This document shows, one piece after another, positions 52,861 through 61,588 of a stretch of 64,000 nt of DNA; the stretch's first letter is position 1; each line of letters opens with the position of its first letter. A program made the position numbers and the translations under genes. The notes under the pieces were generated by a model. The model did no database searches and was not told the DNA's origin. It was given only the letters and a program-made list of their open reading frames with translations. Source of the DNA: Rhodopirellula sp. SM50 (GTDB taxonomy: Bacteria > Planctomycetota > Planctomycetia > Pirellulales > Pirellulaceae); NCBI RefSeq assembly GCF_002289565.1, contig NZ_NTFY01000015.1, positions 62,001 to 126,000 of the forward strand, given 5' to 3'.

Positions 52861-54477
52861 ATGATCGCGTCCCCACCGAATTTATTTCCTTGCTGGCGTT
52901 CCTCTCTGGCACTGATTCTGTCGCTCTGCGCTGCCATCGGCGTGAACGCCGTCGCCTCCGCCGCCGAGTCCCAGCGGCCCAACATCGTGTTCATCTTTAC
53001 CGATGACCACTGCACCCAAGCCCTCAGCGCTTACGACCCGACGCGGATCACGACGCCCAACATGGATCGCATCGCCCGCGAGGGCATGCGGTTTGATCGC
53101 TGCTATGTGACCAACGGAATCTGTGGCCCCAGCCGAGCCGTCATTCAGACCGGCAAGTACAGCCACCTCAACGGCTTCATCCGCAACGGCAACAAATTCA
53201 ACGGCGATCAGCAAACGTTCCCAAAACTGCTGCAGGCGGCCGGCTACCAAACCGCAGTCATCGGCAAGTGGCACCTGGCGACCACGCCCCAAGGGTATGA
53301 CTACTACGACGTTTTGAAAGGCCAAGGCCCGTACTACAACCCGCCGATGATCACCGAAGGTGATGACGGACAACCGGTCACGCGACCGCATACCGGATAC
53401 ACCACCGAGATCATCACCGACAAAACGCTCGACTGGCTGAAGCAGGATCGCGACCCCGACAAGCCGTTTATGGTGATGTACCAACACAAGGCACCACACC
53501 GTAACTGGAGACCGGCGCCGAAATACTTGACCTGGCTGGACGACGTGACGATCCCCGAACCGGAAACGCTATGGGACGACTACCAGGGCCGTACCCAGTC
53601 GGCCAGTCGGCAGACGATGACGATCAAGACCCACTTGAACGCCAACGACCTCAAGTTGTCCGGATACGGCAACATGAACGACCAACAGAAGATCGCTTGG
53701 GACGCCGCCTACGGCCCCAAGAACAAGGCATTCGAAGCCGCCAAAGACTCGATGACCGAAGAAGAGATCATCAAGTGGAAGTACCAGCGTTACGTCAAAG
53801 ATTATCTGCGCTGCGTCAAAAGCGTCGATGACGGCATCGGCCAAGTGCTCGATTACCTGGACGAAAGCGGACTGGCCGAAAACACCGTCGTGATCTATTC
53901 CTCCGACCAGGGCTGGTACCTGGGCGAACACGGTTGGTTCGACAAGCGTTGGATGTACGAAGAATCCCTGCGCACGCCGCTGCTGGCGCGCTGGCCCGGC
54001 AAGATCGCGCCGGGATCAACCAACAACGACATTGTCTCCAATTTGGACTTCGCCGAAACGTTCTTGGATCTGGCCGGCGTTGACGTGCCCAGCGACATGC
54101 AAGGCCGATCACTGGTACCGCTGCTCCAGGGCAACACGCCGGACGATTGGCGTCAGGTTTTCTACTACCACTACTACGAAAACCCCGGAGCACACAACGT
54201 CGCTCGCCATTATGGCGTCACCGACGGGCGGCACAAATTGATCCACTACTACGCGCTCGAAGGCAAGAAGATTGATGATTGGGAATTGTTCGATCTGAAA
54301 GCCGATCCGAACGAACTGCAAAGCGTGTACGGAAGCACCGACTACGCAGGTGTCCAGAAACGGCTGATGAAACAGTTGGCCGCCGCGAGGGACCAGTTTG
54401 GTGTCCCCGAAGATTCGGATCCGGGAACAGCCCGCAACCGCCGACCCAGGAACCAAGCGGCGAATAAGAAGAAGTAG
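52861..54477 (+). CDS. Type I sulfatase
   Basis: 538 residues with a signal peptide (about 10-35, [19 protein letters not shown]), so periplasmic or secreted. The formylglycine motif is C88-G-P-S-R92 ([15 protein letters not shown]), the cysteine form that needs a formylglycine-generating enzyme. Metal residues lie in FIFTDDH (D48, D49) and [14 protein letters not shown] (D and H), with [13 protein letters not shown] and KAPHRNW also typical. Family S1 removes sulfate esters from polysaccharides such as carrageenan, ulvan or fucoidan; the exact substrate cannot be read. The C-terminus is short and basic. Confidence 0.95.
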   Translation: MIASPPNLFPCWRSSLALILSLCAAIGVNAVASAAESQRPNIVFIFTDDHCTQALSAYDPTRITTPNMDRIAREGMRFDRCYVTNGICGPSRAVIQTGKYSHLNGFIRNGNKFNGDQQTFPKLLQAAGYQTAVIGKWHLATTPQGYDYYDVLKGQGPYYNPPMITEGDDGQPVTRPHTGYTTEIITDKTLDWLKQDRDPDKPFMVMYQHKAPHRNWRPAPKYLTWLDDVTIPEPETLWDDYQGRTQSASRQTMTIKTHLNANDLKLSGYGNMNDQQKIAWDAAYGPKNKAFEAAKDSMTEEEIIKWKYQRYVKDYLRCVKSVDDGIGQVLDYLDESGLAENTVVIYSSDQGWYLGEHGWFDKRWMYEESLRTPLLARWPGKIAPGSTNNDIVSNLDFAETFLDLAGVDVPSDMQGRSLVPLLQGNTPDDWRQVFYYHYYENPGAHNVARHYGVTDGRHKLIHYYALEGKKIDDWELFDLKADPNELQSVYGSTDYAGVQKRLMKQLAAARDQFGVPEDSDPGTARNRRPRNQAANKKK

Positions 54478-54721
54478 TGATCGGCGACGGTTCACACCGC
54501 CGACAAACGACACCGCCAACAAACATCCTGCCTTCCCTCCCGGGCATCGCTTGCATCCCGGAGGGATATCGATTGTATAACGGCAGCTTTTGGCAACCCA
54601 TTTAGATTCTCCCCCTCTGGGAGAGACGGCGTTTGCGCAGCAAGCAAACGCCAGAGAGGGCTCGCGCTGCAAAAGTCTTGACGCCTTCCGCGACGATCAA
54701 ATCCGTCACTTCTACAATTGA

Positions 54722-54780
54722 CGTCCCGAAGGGATTTCAGCGAGTAGCCGGAAGTCAGCGCAGCGCAACCTCCGGAACAC
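54722..54780. repeat. GGATTTCAGCGAGTAG palindrome fragment
   Basis: GTCCCGAAGGGATTTCAGCG and GTAGCCGGAAGTCAGCGCAG followed by CAACCTCCGG match the unit of the 20408-20700 array. Just upstream, GGCGTTTGC and GCAAACGCC (54630-54655) form a hairpin. Part of the 700-bp gap 54478-55183, which is otherwise made of the TIR element and a promoter. Confidence 0.55.
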
Positions 54781-54810
54781 GCCCCCGATCCTCCCCTCGA
54801 CCCCGGACGG

Positions 54811-54945
54811 GCAACGCTGTGAAGCATTTTTTAGCGGCAGGGCGCGAGCCCTCCGGTGTTGTGGCAGAGATGAAGAACCGGAGGGCTCGCGCCCTGCCGC
54901 TAAAACCTCAAGAAACACATGGGGAAAATGCTTCACAGCGTTGCC
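54811..54945. repeat. 18-bp TIR element, short copy
   Basis: Outer arms GGCAACGCTGTGAAGCAT (54811-54828) and ATGCTTCACAGCGTTGCC (54928-54945). The inner palindrome has arms at 54831-54857 and 54878-54904 (AGCGGCAGGGCGCGAGCCC and its complement). Right half (AAAACCTCAAGAAACACATG) matches, in inverted orientation, the left half of the 10423 copy, which shows the two are one family. Confidence 0.9.
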
Positions 54946-55044
54946 GTTCAGGGGCATGCAGGCCAGGCCGTCGCTGGAGCGTTTCGATGCATGGCAATGC
55001 CGCTCGGCAGTTGCTCACGAGGCCTGCACCCTGTCGCGGGACCA

Positions 55045-55073
55045 TTGCCAAATCGTGACCGATTTTTCATAAA
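55045..55073 (+). promoter_or_regulatory. Possible sigma-70-type promoter for DUF1559
   Basis: TTGCCA (55045-55050) and CATAAA (55068-55073) are 17 bp apart and 111 bp before the start codon. Five and four matches to the consensus boxes; by-eye call only. Confidence 0.3.
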
Positions 55074-55183
55074 TGCGGGATTCTTTCACGTTAACTGTAC
55101 TTTTGGCCGGTAGAACACCCCGCAAGAGGAATAGATTGGAAACTTGCCCGTTCTCGTTTCCTTATTTCATTTTGGAGGTTCAC

Positions 55184-56437
55184 ATGAAACGGCATGTGAG
55201 ATCTGGCTTCACGCTCGTGGAGCTCTTGGTGGTCATCGCCATCATTGGCATCTTGGTCGGACTGCTGTTGCCAGCGGTTCAAGCAGCCCGCGAAGCCGCT
55301 CGGCGGATGAGCTGCAGTAACAACTTTCGGCAAATCGGAATTGCCGTGCACAACTACCACGCGGCGTACAAAGAATTGCCGATGCACGGCGTAGGAACGA
55401 CCAGTGGCGGGACATCCTTTGCCCCATCCTTCGGCCAAACCGGTCCCAACCACGACTGGTGGCGAAACTACTCGCATTCCAACTCCTGGCGGCTGAGTGC
55501 TTTGGTCGGTTTGACGCCGTTCATGGAACAACAAGGGATCTGGGACCAAATCTCCAACCCCAACAACAAAGACGCGATCGACTCGTCGGTGGTTTACAAT
55601 CCGCCTTGGCCGGCGATGGGGCCCGTGCCGAGTCAGGCGAGATACATTCCTTGGTCGACGGAGATTCCGACCCTGCGTTGCCCGAGCGACCCGGGCGTCG
55701 GTTTGCCGGCACTGGGACGGACCAACTATGCGGTCAATCTCGGTGACTCCTGCTATTGGTCGATTCGCGGTGGGCGTCAATTCCCCAACCCCGAGGACGG
55801 AAGGTACCCCGAAACCAGCGGCTGGATGCGACACTCTCAGGCCGCCGACCGCGGCATGTTTGTCCAACACAAACGCGCCAAGTTCCGTGACGTGATCGAT
55901 GGCTTGTCCAACACCATCGCGATGGGCGAAATCGCGACCGACTTGGGCGACCGAGACAGACGGACGTTGGCCGATCACGAATCGACCCAAGCCTGGGCCT
56001 TGATTCGTGACAATCCGAAATGGTGCGAAGATCAAGGCTATCTCGATCCGGATCGTCCCCGATTCTGGGAACCCAACCTGCGGATGATGAACCGCACCAA
56101 CGGACGCGGATTCCGCTGGGCCGATCACCGCGTCGAGATGACGTCGATGCACACGATTCTGCCGCCCAACTCGGAAATCTGTGCCCAACGAAACCCTGGA
56201 GGCACGTTCCTGGCGCCCCCGGGCAGCCGCCACCAGGGCGGTGCACACATCCTGATGGGAGACGGAGCGGTCGTGTTCATGACCGACTCGGTCGAGGCCG
56301 GAAACAGTCGAGCCGGAATGGTTTGGCGAAACGGTACCGGTGGGCAATCGCCCGGCAACATCAGCCCCTACGGTTTGTGGGGTGCACTGGGAACCCGAGC
56401 GAGCAATGAAACGATTGAAGAACAACTCAATCAGTAA
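55184..56437 (+). CDS. DUF1559 prepilin-like protein
   Basis: 417 residues from the ATG at 55184, preceded by a strong GGAGG site (55174-55178). Prepilin signal [17 protein letters not shown], then [20 protein letters not shown] and the family body, with [20 protein letters not shown] and [12 protein letters not shown] at the C-terminus. Sequence is close to the member at 22307-23497, which shows this is a paralogous family. A small lipoprotein gene follows 29 bp after the stop, a pairing seen beside many DUF1559 genes. Confidence 0.95.
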   Translation: MKRHVRSGFTLVELLVVIAIIGILVGLLLPAVQAAREAARRMSCSNNFRQIGIAVHNYHAAYKELPMHGVGTTSGGTSFAPSFGQTGPNHDWWRNYSHSNSWRLSALVGLTPFMEQQGIWDQISNPNNKDAIDSSVVYNPPWPAMGPVPSQARYIPWSTEIPTLRCPSDPGVGLPALGRTNYAVNLGDSCYWSIRGGRQFPNPEDGRYPETSGWMRHSQAADRGMFVQHKRAKFRDVIDGLSNTIAMGEIATDLGDRDRRTLADHESTQAWALIRDNPKWCEDQGYLDPDRPRFWEPNLRMMNRTNGRGFRWADHRVEMTSMHTILPPNSEICAQRNPGGTFLAPPGSRHQGGAHILMGDGAVVFMTDSVEAGNSRAGMVWRNGTGGQSPGNISPYGLWGALGTRASNETIEEQLNQ

Positions 56438-56466
56438 CGTTCCCGATCAACCCCAGGATGATTGCA

Positions 56467-56658
56467 ATGAGAAAGCGGTTTTCATGGCTCGTTTGCTTCG
56501 TCGGCTTGACGGTGTCGTTGGCCGGATGTGGTGATCCACAACCGTCCAACGTGATGCAGAACGCCGACGAACAAGCGTTTGCGGATTACGAACGAATGAT
56601 CGCCGAAGACGCAAACGTTCAAAACGATGCCGAGCCAGACGAGGATCCGGCCGAATAG
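56467..56658 (+). CDS. Small lipoprotein downstream of DUF1559
   Basis: 63 residues from the ATG at 56467, which has AGGA at 56455-56458 eight bases before it (an ATG at 56458 overlaps that site). Signal WLVCFVGLTVSLAGC ends in a lipobox Cys; the short mature part is acidic (DADEQ, EDANVQNDAEPDEDP) with no domain. Likely co-transcribed with the DUF1559 gene, up to the terminator at 56697. Confidence 0.75.
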   Translation: MRKRFSWLVCFVGLTVSLAGCGDPQPSNVMQNADEQAFADYERMIAEDANVQNDAEPDEDPAE

Positions 56659-56696
56659 ATTGGTGTCAACCGAGACAGCACCCGTTGCTGACCCGC

Positions 56697-56736
56697 AAAG
56701 CCCTTCGCGAGCGATCGCGAGGGGCTTTTTTCTTTG
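56697..56736 (+). terminator. Rho-independent terminator
   Basis: AAAGCCCTTCGCGA and TCGCGAGGGGCTTT pair in a GC-rich stem with a short loop and are followed by TTTTTTCTTT. About 40 bp after the small lipoprotein stop, so it ends the DUF1559-lipoprotein transcript. Confidence 0.85.
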
Positions 56737-56882
56737 CTACAGGCATCGTTCGGCGGCAGAACCCTGGGTGGCGGCCGGCTACAATAGTGACCAAGTGAAA
56801 TCCGACCCCGCCGTCGCACCCCTCACGTTTGATCCGTCCACTCTATTTCTGACCACTTAGCAACGCTCGGTCAATGACAGGC

Positions 56883-56937
56883 GTAGTGGACGAGGTTACG
56901 AGTCCTTCGCCATAGGACTCGTCACCTCGTCCACTAC
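56883..56937. repeat. 24-bp-arm hairpin upstream of ThuA gene
   Basis: Left arm 56883-56906 (GTAGTGGACGAGGTTACG at the outer end) and right arm 56914-56937 (CACCTCGTCCACTAC at the outer end) pair with one mismatch across a 7-base loop. Located 60 bp before the ThuA start, after the terminator. Confidence 0.85.
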
Positions 56938-56996
56938 TAAAAACGACACTTATTGATCGTGCGTTGCTTAACCTTTTTACGTACGCCAGCATCATC

Positions 56997-57989
56997 ATGA
57001 ATCGAATCACTCGCCGCGCGATCAGCGTTGCACTGTTGTCCGTCTTTGTCGTCGCCGCCCTTCCGGGATTCCTCAGCCAGGCTGGCGCAGCCGATGAAAA
57101 ACTGCGGGCGCTGATCATCGACGGCCAGAACAATCACACCGCGTGGCCCCAGACGACGATGATGACCAAGAAGTACCTGGAAGATTCGGGACGCTTCACC
57201 GTCGATATCGAGCGGACGCAGTTCACCTGGAAAGGCGGCAAACTGCTCGAACAATTTCCGCTCAAGGACGGCAAGACCTACCAGGATCTGCCCCAGCCGA
57301 AAACGGATCCCGACTTCAGTCCAACGTTCTCCGACTATGACGTCGTGATCAGCAACTTCGGTTGGAACGCCGCACCATGGCCGCAAGAAACTCAAAAGGC
57401 GCTGGAGGACTTTGTCGACGGCGGTGGCGGCTTGGTCGTGATTCACGCCGCCGACAACTCGTTCGCCGAGTGGAATGAATTCAACAAGATGATCGGCATC
57501 GGCGGATGGGGCGGCCGAAACGAACAGTCGGGCCCGTATGTGTATATCAATCTGGATGGTGAAGTCGTGCGTGACACCAGCGCCGGACCGGGCGGCAACC
57601 ACGGACCGGCACACGAGTACCAAGTGATCGTGCGAACCCCCGACCACCCCATCGTCAAAGGGTTGCCGAGCGCTTGGATGCACACCAAGGATGAACTCTA
57701 TCAAAAGCTTCGCGGACCGGCCGTCAACATGACGATCCTGGCGACCGCCTACGCCGACCCCAAATACAAAGGGACCGGTCGTCACGAACCAAAATTGATG
57801 ACGATCGATTACGGCAAGGGACGGATCTTTCACACGACGATGGGCCACGACGCGGTGTCCTTCAGCGGCGTCGGCTTCATCACCACGCTGGTCCGCGGAT
57901 GCGAATGGGCGGCGACCGGCGACGTGACCCTGACCGATGTGCCAGAGGATTTCCCAAGTCCGACCGAAAGCAGCGCCCGCGAGTTTTGA
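56997..57989 (+). CDS. ThuA-domain protein
   Basis: 330 residues from the ATG at 56997; a TTG 33 bases upstream is unlikely. Signal peptide ALLSVFVVAALPGFLSQAGA. The ThuA fold (glutamine-amidotransferase-like sandwich) shows LRALIIDGQNNHTAWPQTT, YDVVISNFGWNAAPWPQET, GGGLVVIHAADNSFAEWNEF, and GRIFHTTMGHD near the end. Such proteins lie near carbohydrate genes in planctomycetes and are presumed to act on modified sugars; the active site is not certain. Confidence 0.92.
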   Translation: MNRITRRAISVALLSVFVVAALPGFLSQAGAADEKLRALIIDGQNNHTAWPQTTMMTKKYLEDSGRFTVDIERTQFTWKGGKLLEQFPLKDGKTYQDLPQPKTDPDFSPTFSDYDVVISNFGWNAAPWPQETQKALEDFVDGGGGLVVIHAADNSFAEWNEFNKMIGIGGWGGRNEQSGPYVYINLDGEVVRDTSAGPGGNHGPAHEYQVIVRTPDHPIVKGLPSAWMHTKDELYQKLRGPAVNMTILATAYADPKYKGTGRHEPKLMTIDYGKGRIFHTTMGHDAVSFSGVGFITTLVRGCEWAATGDVTLTDVPEDFPSPTESSAREF

Positions 57990-58001
57990 GACCTCCCCGT
58001 G

Positions 58002-58170
58002 GCGTAAGCTTCCAGCTTGCGATCGGTGGTCTAAGCTTCCAGCTTGCGAAGATGGCAGAAAAATCGCGGGCAGAAAAATTCTGATGCCGCTGTAAGACAG
58101 ACAAGCAAATAGGTGACAAGAAAATGGATTGCCCGATCGGGCGGCGTTGGATTTGCCTCATTTTCTTGTC
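58002..58170. repeat. GCTTCCAGCTTGCG direct repeats and a GACAAGAAAATG hairpin
   Basis: TAAGCTTCCAGCTTGCGA occurs twice (about 58006 and 58032). Further on, GACAAGAAAATG (58115-58126) and CATTTTCTTGTC (58159-58170) are perfect inverted repeats flanking a 32-bp GC-rich loop. Between the convergent ThuA and DUF3859-like genes; the hairpin is a candidate shared terminator. Confidence 0.6.
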
Positions 58171-58188
58171 GATTGGCTCGGGTCTTTT

Positions 58189-58644
58189 CTACAGTCCGGG
58201 GATCCAGACCAAGCGATACTGATGCCGCAACGGCCTGACAGCGCGCTGAGGCTTCTCAGGACGATAGACTTCAAAACGCTGGTCGGCCACGATTTGCCCC
58301 TCCAACGTTAACGTCATCCGCCACGTGCCGAGCTTGTCCTCGATGGGTTCCCAAATGGTGTCGCCCATGTAGAAATCCCAGTCGTTGGTCTTCACATAGA
58401 CCACGTCTTCAAAGGGTGGACGCCGCTTGCCCTTGGCGTCACGGATGCCGGGGTGATCGATACAGTAATGAAGTTGCAGATTCTTGCCACCGACCACGTT
58501 GATCACCAAACCGAATTCCACGTCGACTTCGGCAGGGACGCGTGTGGTGGATTCCAGAAACGCGGGCAATTCCTTCGATCCGGAATCCCATTTCGAATAC
58601 AGTCCATACGTTCGGACGCTGACTTCGGGTCTTTGTTTGGCCAT
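58189..58644 (-). CDS. DUF3859-like protein
   Basis: 151 residues, no signal peptide or membrane helix. Predominantly beta: VSVRTYGLYSKWDSGSKELP, VPAEVDVEFGLVINVVGGKN, then DHPGIRDAKGKRRPPFEDVV and DKLGTWRMTLTLEGQIVADQ. The Asp-Glu/Gly framework fits small cytoplasmic DUF3859 proteins. Function unknown. Convergent with the ThuA gene. Confidence 0.6.
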   Translation of the reverse strand: MAKQRPEVSVRTYGLYSKWDSGSKELPAFLESTTRVPAEVDVEFGLVINVVGGKNLQLHYCIDHPGIRDAKGKRRPPFEDVVYVKTNDWDFYMGDTIWEPIEDKLGTWRMTLTLEGQIVADQRFEVYRPEKPQRAVRPLRHQYRLVWIPGL

Positions 58645-58710
58645 TGAACCATCTTAGCCGATCACGGTTCACGCTCAACAAGCAGGAATCGTTACATTGG
58701 GGCGGTAGGG

Positions 58711-59164
58711 TGTTCGCGGAACGGCGCGAGCCGTCCGGTTGCGTTTCAAAAACGCCTTGAAAGACCGGAGGGCTTGCGCCCTGCCGCTAACAATCAACTG
58801 AGGGTGTTAGCGGAACGGCGCGAGCCGTCCGGTGGCGTTTCAAAAACGCCGTGAAAGACCGGAGGGCTTGCGCCCTGCCGCTACCAATCAACTGAGGGTG
58901 TTAGCGGAACGGCGCGAGACGTCCGGTTGCGTTTCAAAAACAGTTTGAAAGACCGGAGGGCTTGCGCCCTGCCGCTACCAATCAACTGAGGGTGTTAGCG
59001 GAATGGCGCGAGTCGTCCGGTTGCGTTTCAAAAACGCCTTGAAAGACCGGAGGGCTCGCGCCCTGCCGCTACCAATCAACTGAGGGTGTTAGCGGAACGG
59101 CGCGAGCCGTCCGGTGGCGTTTCAAAAACACTTTGAAAGTCCGGAGGGCTCGCGCCCTGCCGCG
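58711..59164. repeat. 94-bp tandem repeat, five copies
   Basis: Units begin at 58711, 58805, 58899, 58993 and 59087 (period exactly 94). Each contains an AGCGGAACGGCGCGAGCCGT arm, GCGTTTCAAAAAC, and the opposite arm CCGGAGGGCTTGCGCCCTGC, then CAATCAACTGAGGG. Differences between copies are concentrated in the arms and in the CGCCTTG/CAGTTTG/CACTTTG loop. Same core as the 3139 and TIR-element inner repeats. Between DUF3859-like and DUF2071. Confidence 0.94.
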
Positions 59165-59184
59165 AACTCACAACCGAAGAGCGG

Positions 59185-59916
59185 ATGATGATCGATCGAA
59201 TGACACCTTCGAAACGACCTGGCGGAGCGAACGCGGGAACGCAGCGTTGGGAATCGCTGTTATTTTGCCATTGGGAGATCGATGCCGAAACGCTTCGCCC
59301 GCACGTCCCCGCTGCGATGGACTTGGATACGTTCCAGGGCCGGGCGTATGTCGGCATCGTTCCCTTCAAGATGCGGGACATCCGACCGTCCTGGCTGCCC
59401 CGTCGGCTTGCGTTTAACTTCTTGGAAACCAACGTCCGGACTTATGTGACGCACAACGATCAGCCAGGCGTTTACTTTTTCTCGCTCGATGCGAGTTCCC
59501 GCTTAGCGGTGATCGCGGCACGCATCGGTTGGGCTCTGCCCTACCATTACGCCCGGATGTCGGCCGATGGCTCCGGTGACGCTCACCGCTACCACAGCGT
59601 TCGGCGTGGGGGAGCGGCCGAGCACCGGGTGTCGTTTCGGCTGGCAGAACAATTGGGGCCGTCCGTTCCCGAATCGCTGGAACACTTTTTGTTCGAACGC
59701 TACCTGTTGTTTGTCGAAAAGAAAGGACGTGTGTTTTGTGGCCAAGTGCATCACGAACCCTATGACGTCTGGACCGCGGAGGTCACGGAATTGGCCGACC
59801 AGCTGATCACCGCGGCCGGGTTGCCAGAACTTGGTCAGCGTCCAGCACTGGCTCATTATTCCCCCGGCGTCGACGTGGAAGTTTTCTCGATTCGGGACAC
59901 CGGCGTGATGCGTTGA
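59185..59916 (+). CDS. DUF2071 protein
   Basis: 243 residues (ATG at 59185 or 59188). The DUF2071 pattern is clear: LLFCHWEIDAETLRPHVPAA, MDLDTFQGRAYVGIVPFKM, FLETNVRTYVTHNDQPGVYF, YARMSADGSGDAHRYHSVRR, LERYLLF-type segment and PALAHYSPGVDVEVF. Family of unknown function (YqjF-like), often beside sugar or lipid genes. Starts 21 bp after the 94-bp array, so the array lies in its promoter region. Confidence 0.85.
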   Translation: MMIDRMTPSKRPGGANAGTQRWESLLFCHWEIDAETLRPHVPAAMDLDTFQGRAYVGIVPFKMRDIRPSWLPRRLAFNFLETNVRTYVTHNDQPGVYFFSLDASSRLAVIAARIGWALPYHYARMSADGSGDAHRYHSVRRGGAAEHRVSFRLAEQLGPSVPESLEHFLFERYLLFVEKKGRVFCGQVHHEPYDVWTAEVTELADQLITAAGLPELGQRPALAHYSPGVDVEVFSIRDTGVMR

Positions 59917-59938
59917 CATGCCCCTTAATCCGTTTGTA

Positions 59939-59995
59939 GTGGGATAGGCTTCCAGCCTGTCATAGCGAAAACGACAGGCTGGAAGCCTATCCCAC
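59939..59995. terminator. Perfect 23-bp-arm hairpin between convergent genes
   Basis: Arms 59939-59961 (GTGGGATAGGCTTCC outer end) and 59973-59995 (GGAAGCCTATCCCAC outer end) pair perfectly across an 11-base loop. Between the convergent DUF2071 and cytochrome genes; a bidirectional transcript end is likely, without a T run. Confidence 0.6.
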
Positions 59996-60029
59996 AATCA
60001 ATCCCCGCCACTTATTCTTCCGACGGTCC

Positions 60030-61433
60030 TTACTTGCCGATTGATTTCAGGTACGCAGCCGTCAAATCCCTGTCCACGCGGATGTGGTGGTCTCGTAGAG
60101 ACGGAAAGACTTTGCCTTGTGCGGTGTTCATGAACATGTTCTCGGTCGCGCCGGCCGGCATATGACAATCGATGCAATTGTCGCTGATTTGTTGCCCGAG
60201 CGTGGGTTCCATGCCGCAATCGGACGACTGGTGACATTGGAGACAACGCTGCGAAAACAGTCTGCGGTTTCCCCGTTCACTTTGATGGGGATTGTGGCAC
60301 GTGGTGCACGTCATTTCGGTTTCGTTGAAGCACGGACTCTTCGACAATCGAACCAATTGGTTGCTGGAATGGACGCCCCCGGGAAGGTTCGCTTGTGGAG
60401 GGTGGTAATGATCCATCAAATCGTCACCGGGCCGAAACTGATACGGGGCGCCCTTGAGTTTTGGGTTCCCGAAATGGCACTGGCCGCAGATGTCCAATTG
60501 TTGCTGCCTCGAGAGTGACGCGGGATGTGTGATGAAGCGTGATGTCTTCGCGTCGGGGTTGGATTGATGGTACTGGACGTGATCGCGGCCCGGTCCGTGG
60601 CAACGCTCACAGGAGATTCCCAGGATCAGGGATTCGGGGGTGTAGTGGTTCGGGGGTCGACGCACGTCCGCCCATGTGGTGTGGCATTCCAAGCAGCGGT
60701 TGGTGACCGGCCTGTTGTAGATCGCTTGACCGTCCGGATACCCCGGGCTGTTGACCCAATCGTCGGTGCCGGTGATGTACGACACATTCATTTGGTACAG
60801 GCCGTCGTCGTGCCAGTACAGGTAGGACTGCCCGAGCTTCGACGATCCGGTCACCACGTCGAACGGGACGTCGCATTTCCAGCCGTAAAACGAGACCTGT
60901 TGAAACAACCGTTGATCGTGCTCCACCATCCTGAACCACAATCCTTGGCTGTTCGTTTTCAACACATTGCGTCCCGGCTGAAACGAACCGGCAATCGACG
61001 TTGGGTTGGCCGCCGCGCTGGTCCGGTGGTGCGCGGTGTGGACAAACGAGGCGTGGCGGTCTTGATGGCAGGACTGGCACGCCTCGGCACCCAGAAAACC
61101 GGGGTTCTCGTTGACCGGTTCCATGTCGTTGCTGGGGCTCGGAATCTGCACCGGTCGATAGGGCAGCAACAGTTCGCTTTCGGCTCCTCGTTTGCCGACA
61201 AACCACGTGCCGCCCGGTTCCAGGTCGACGATGAAGTCTCTCGGAGGGGGCTTGTTTTGTGTTCGGGAGGTTTCCGATGAGGGATCCAGGATCGGTTCGT
61301 TTTCCCATCCGCCAGACCGGTCCATTTTGTCCAACAATCGCGCGGCGTCTTGCTCGGCGTCGTCCCGCACGTTGACGTAAACGATCCCTCCGATCAGCAG
61401 AAGCGACAATCCGAGCAGCAGGCTTTTTCGCAT
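60030..61433 (-). CDS. Seven-haem cytochrome c protein
   Basis: 467 residues from the ATG at 61433. N-terminal signal or anchor (SLLLGLSLLLIGGIVYV). Seven CxxCH haem sites: CQSCH, CLECH, CERCH, CGQCH, CTTCH, CLQCH and CIDCH, spread from about 125 to 430. Several extra His residues (FVHTAHHRTS, DHYHPPQ) can be distal ligands. Multihaem cytochromes of this layout pass electrons across the periplasm, often with TPR partners; donor and acceptor unknown. A cytochrome c oxidase subunit lies nearby at the window edge. Confidence 0.92.
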   Translation of the reverse strand: MRKSLLLGLSLLLIGGIVYVNVRDDAEQDAARLLDKMDRSGGWENEPILDPSSETSRTQNKPPPRDFIVDLEPGGTWFVGKRGAESELLLPYRPVQIPSPSNDMEPVNENPGFLGAEACQSCHQDRHASFVHTAHHRTSAAANPTSIAGSFQPGRNVLKTNSQGLWFRMVEHDQRLFQQVSFYGWKCDVPFDVVTGSSKLGQSYLYWHDDGLYQMNVSYITGTDDWVNSPGYPDGQAIYNRPVTNRCLECHTTWADVRRPPNHYTPESLILGISCERCHGPGRDHVQYHQSNPDAKTSRFITHPASLSRQQQLDICGQCHFGNPKLKGAPYQFRPGDDLMDHYHPPQANLPGGVHSSNQLVRLSKSPCFNETEMTCTTCHNPHQSERGNRRLFSQRCLQCHQSSDCGMEPTLGQQISDNCIDCHMPAGATENMFMNTAQGKVFPSLRDHHIRVDRDLTAAYLKSIGK

Positions 61434-61515
61434 GTTGATTGATGCGTCCGGTGAATCATTCGCGACGGGAGGAGCAGGAGGCGTGTGTCCATTGTATCGG
61501 TCGGATCTGACCAGT

Positions 61516-61556
61516 GGGGTAGGCTTCCAGCCTGTCATTCCGGCGTCGACAGGCCG
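61516..61556. repeat. Single arm of the GGATAGGCTTCC family
   Basis: GTGGGGTAGGCTTCCAGCC followed by TGTCATTCCGGCGTCGACAG, then GGCCGTGAGG in place of a second arm. A worn copy in the gap between the cytochrome and cyclase-like genes. Confidence 0.6.
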
Positions 61557-61588
61557 TGAGGCCTCTTCGATTCGGCAATCACCGGCGG

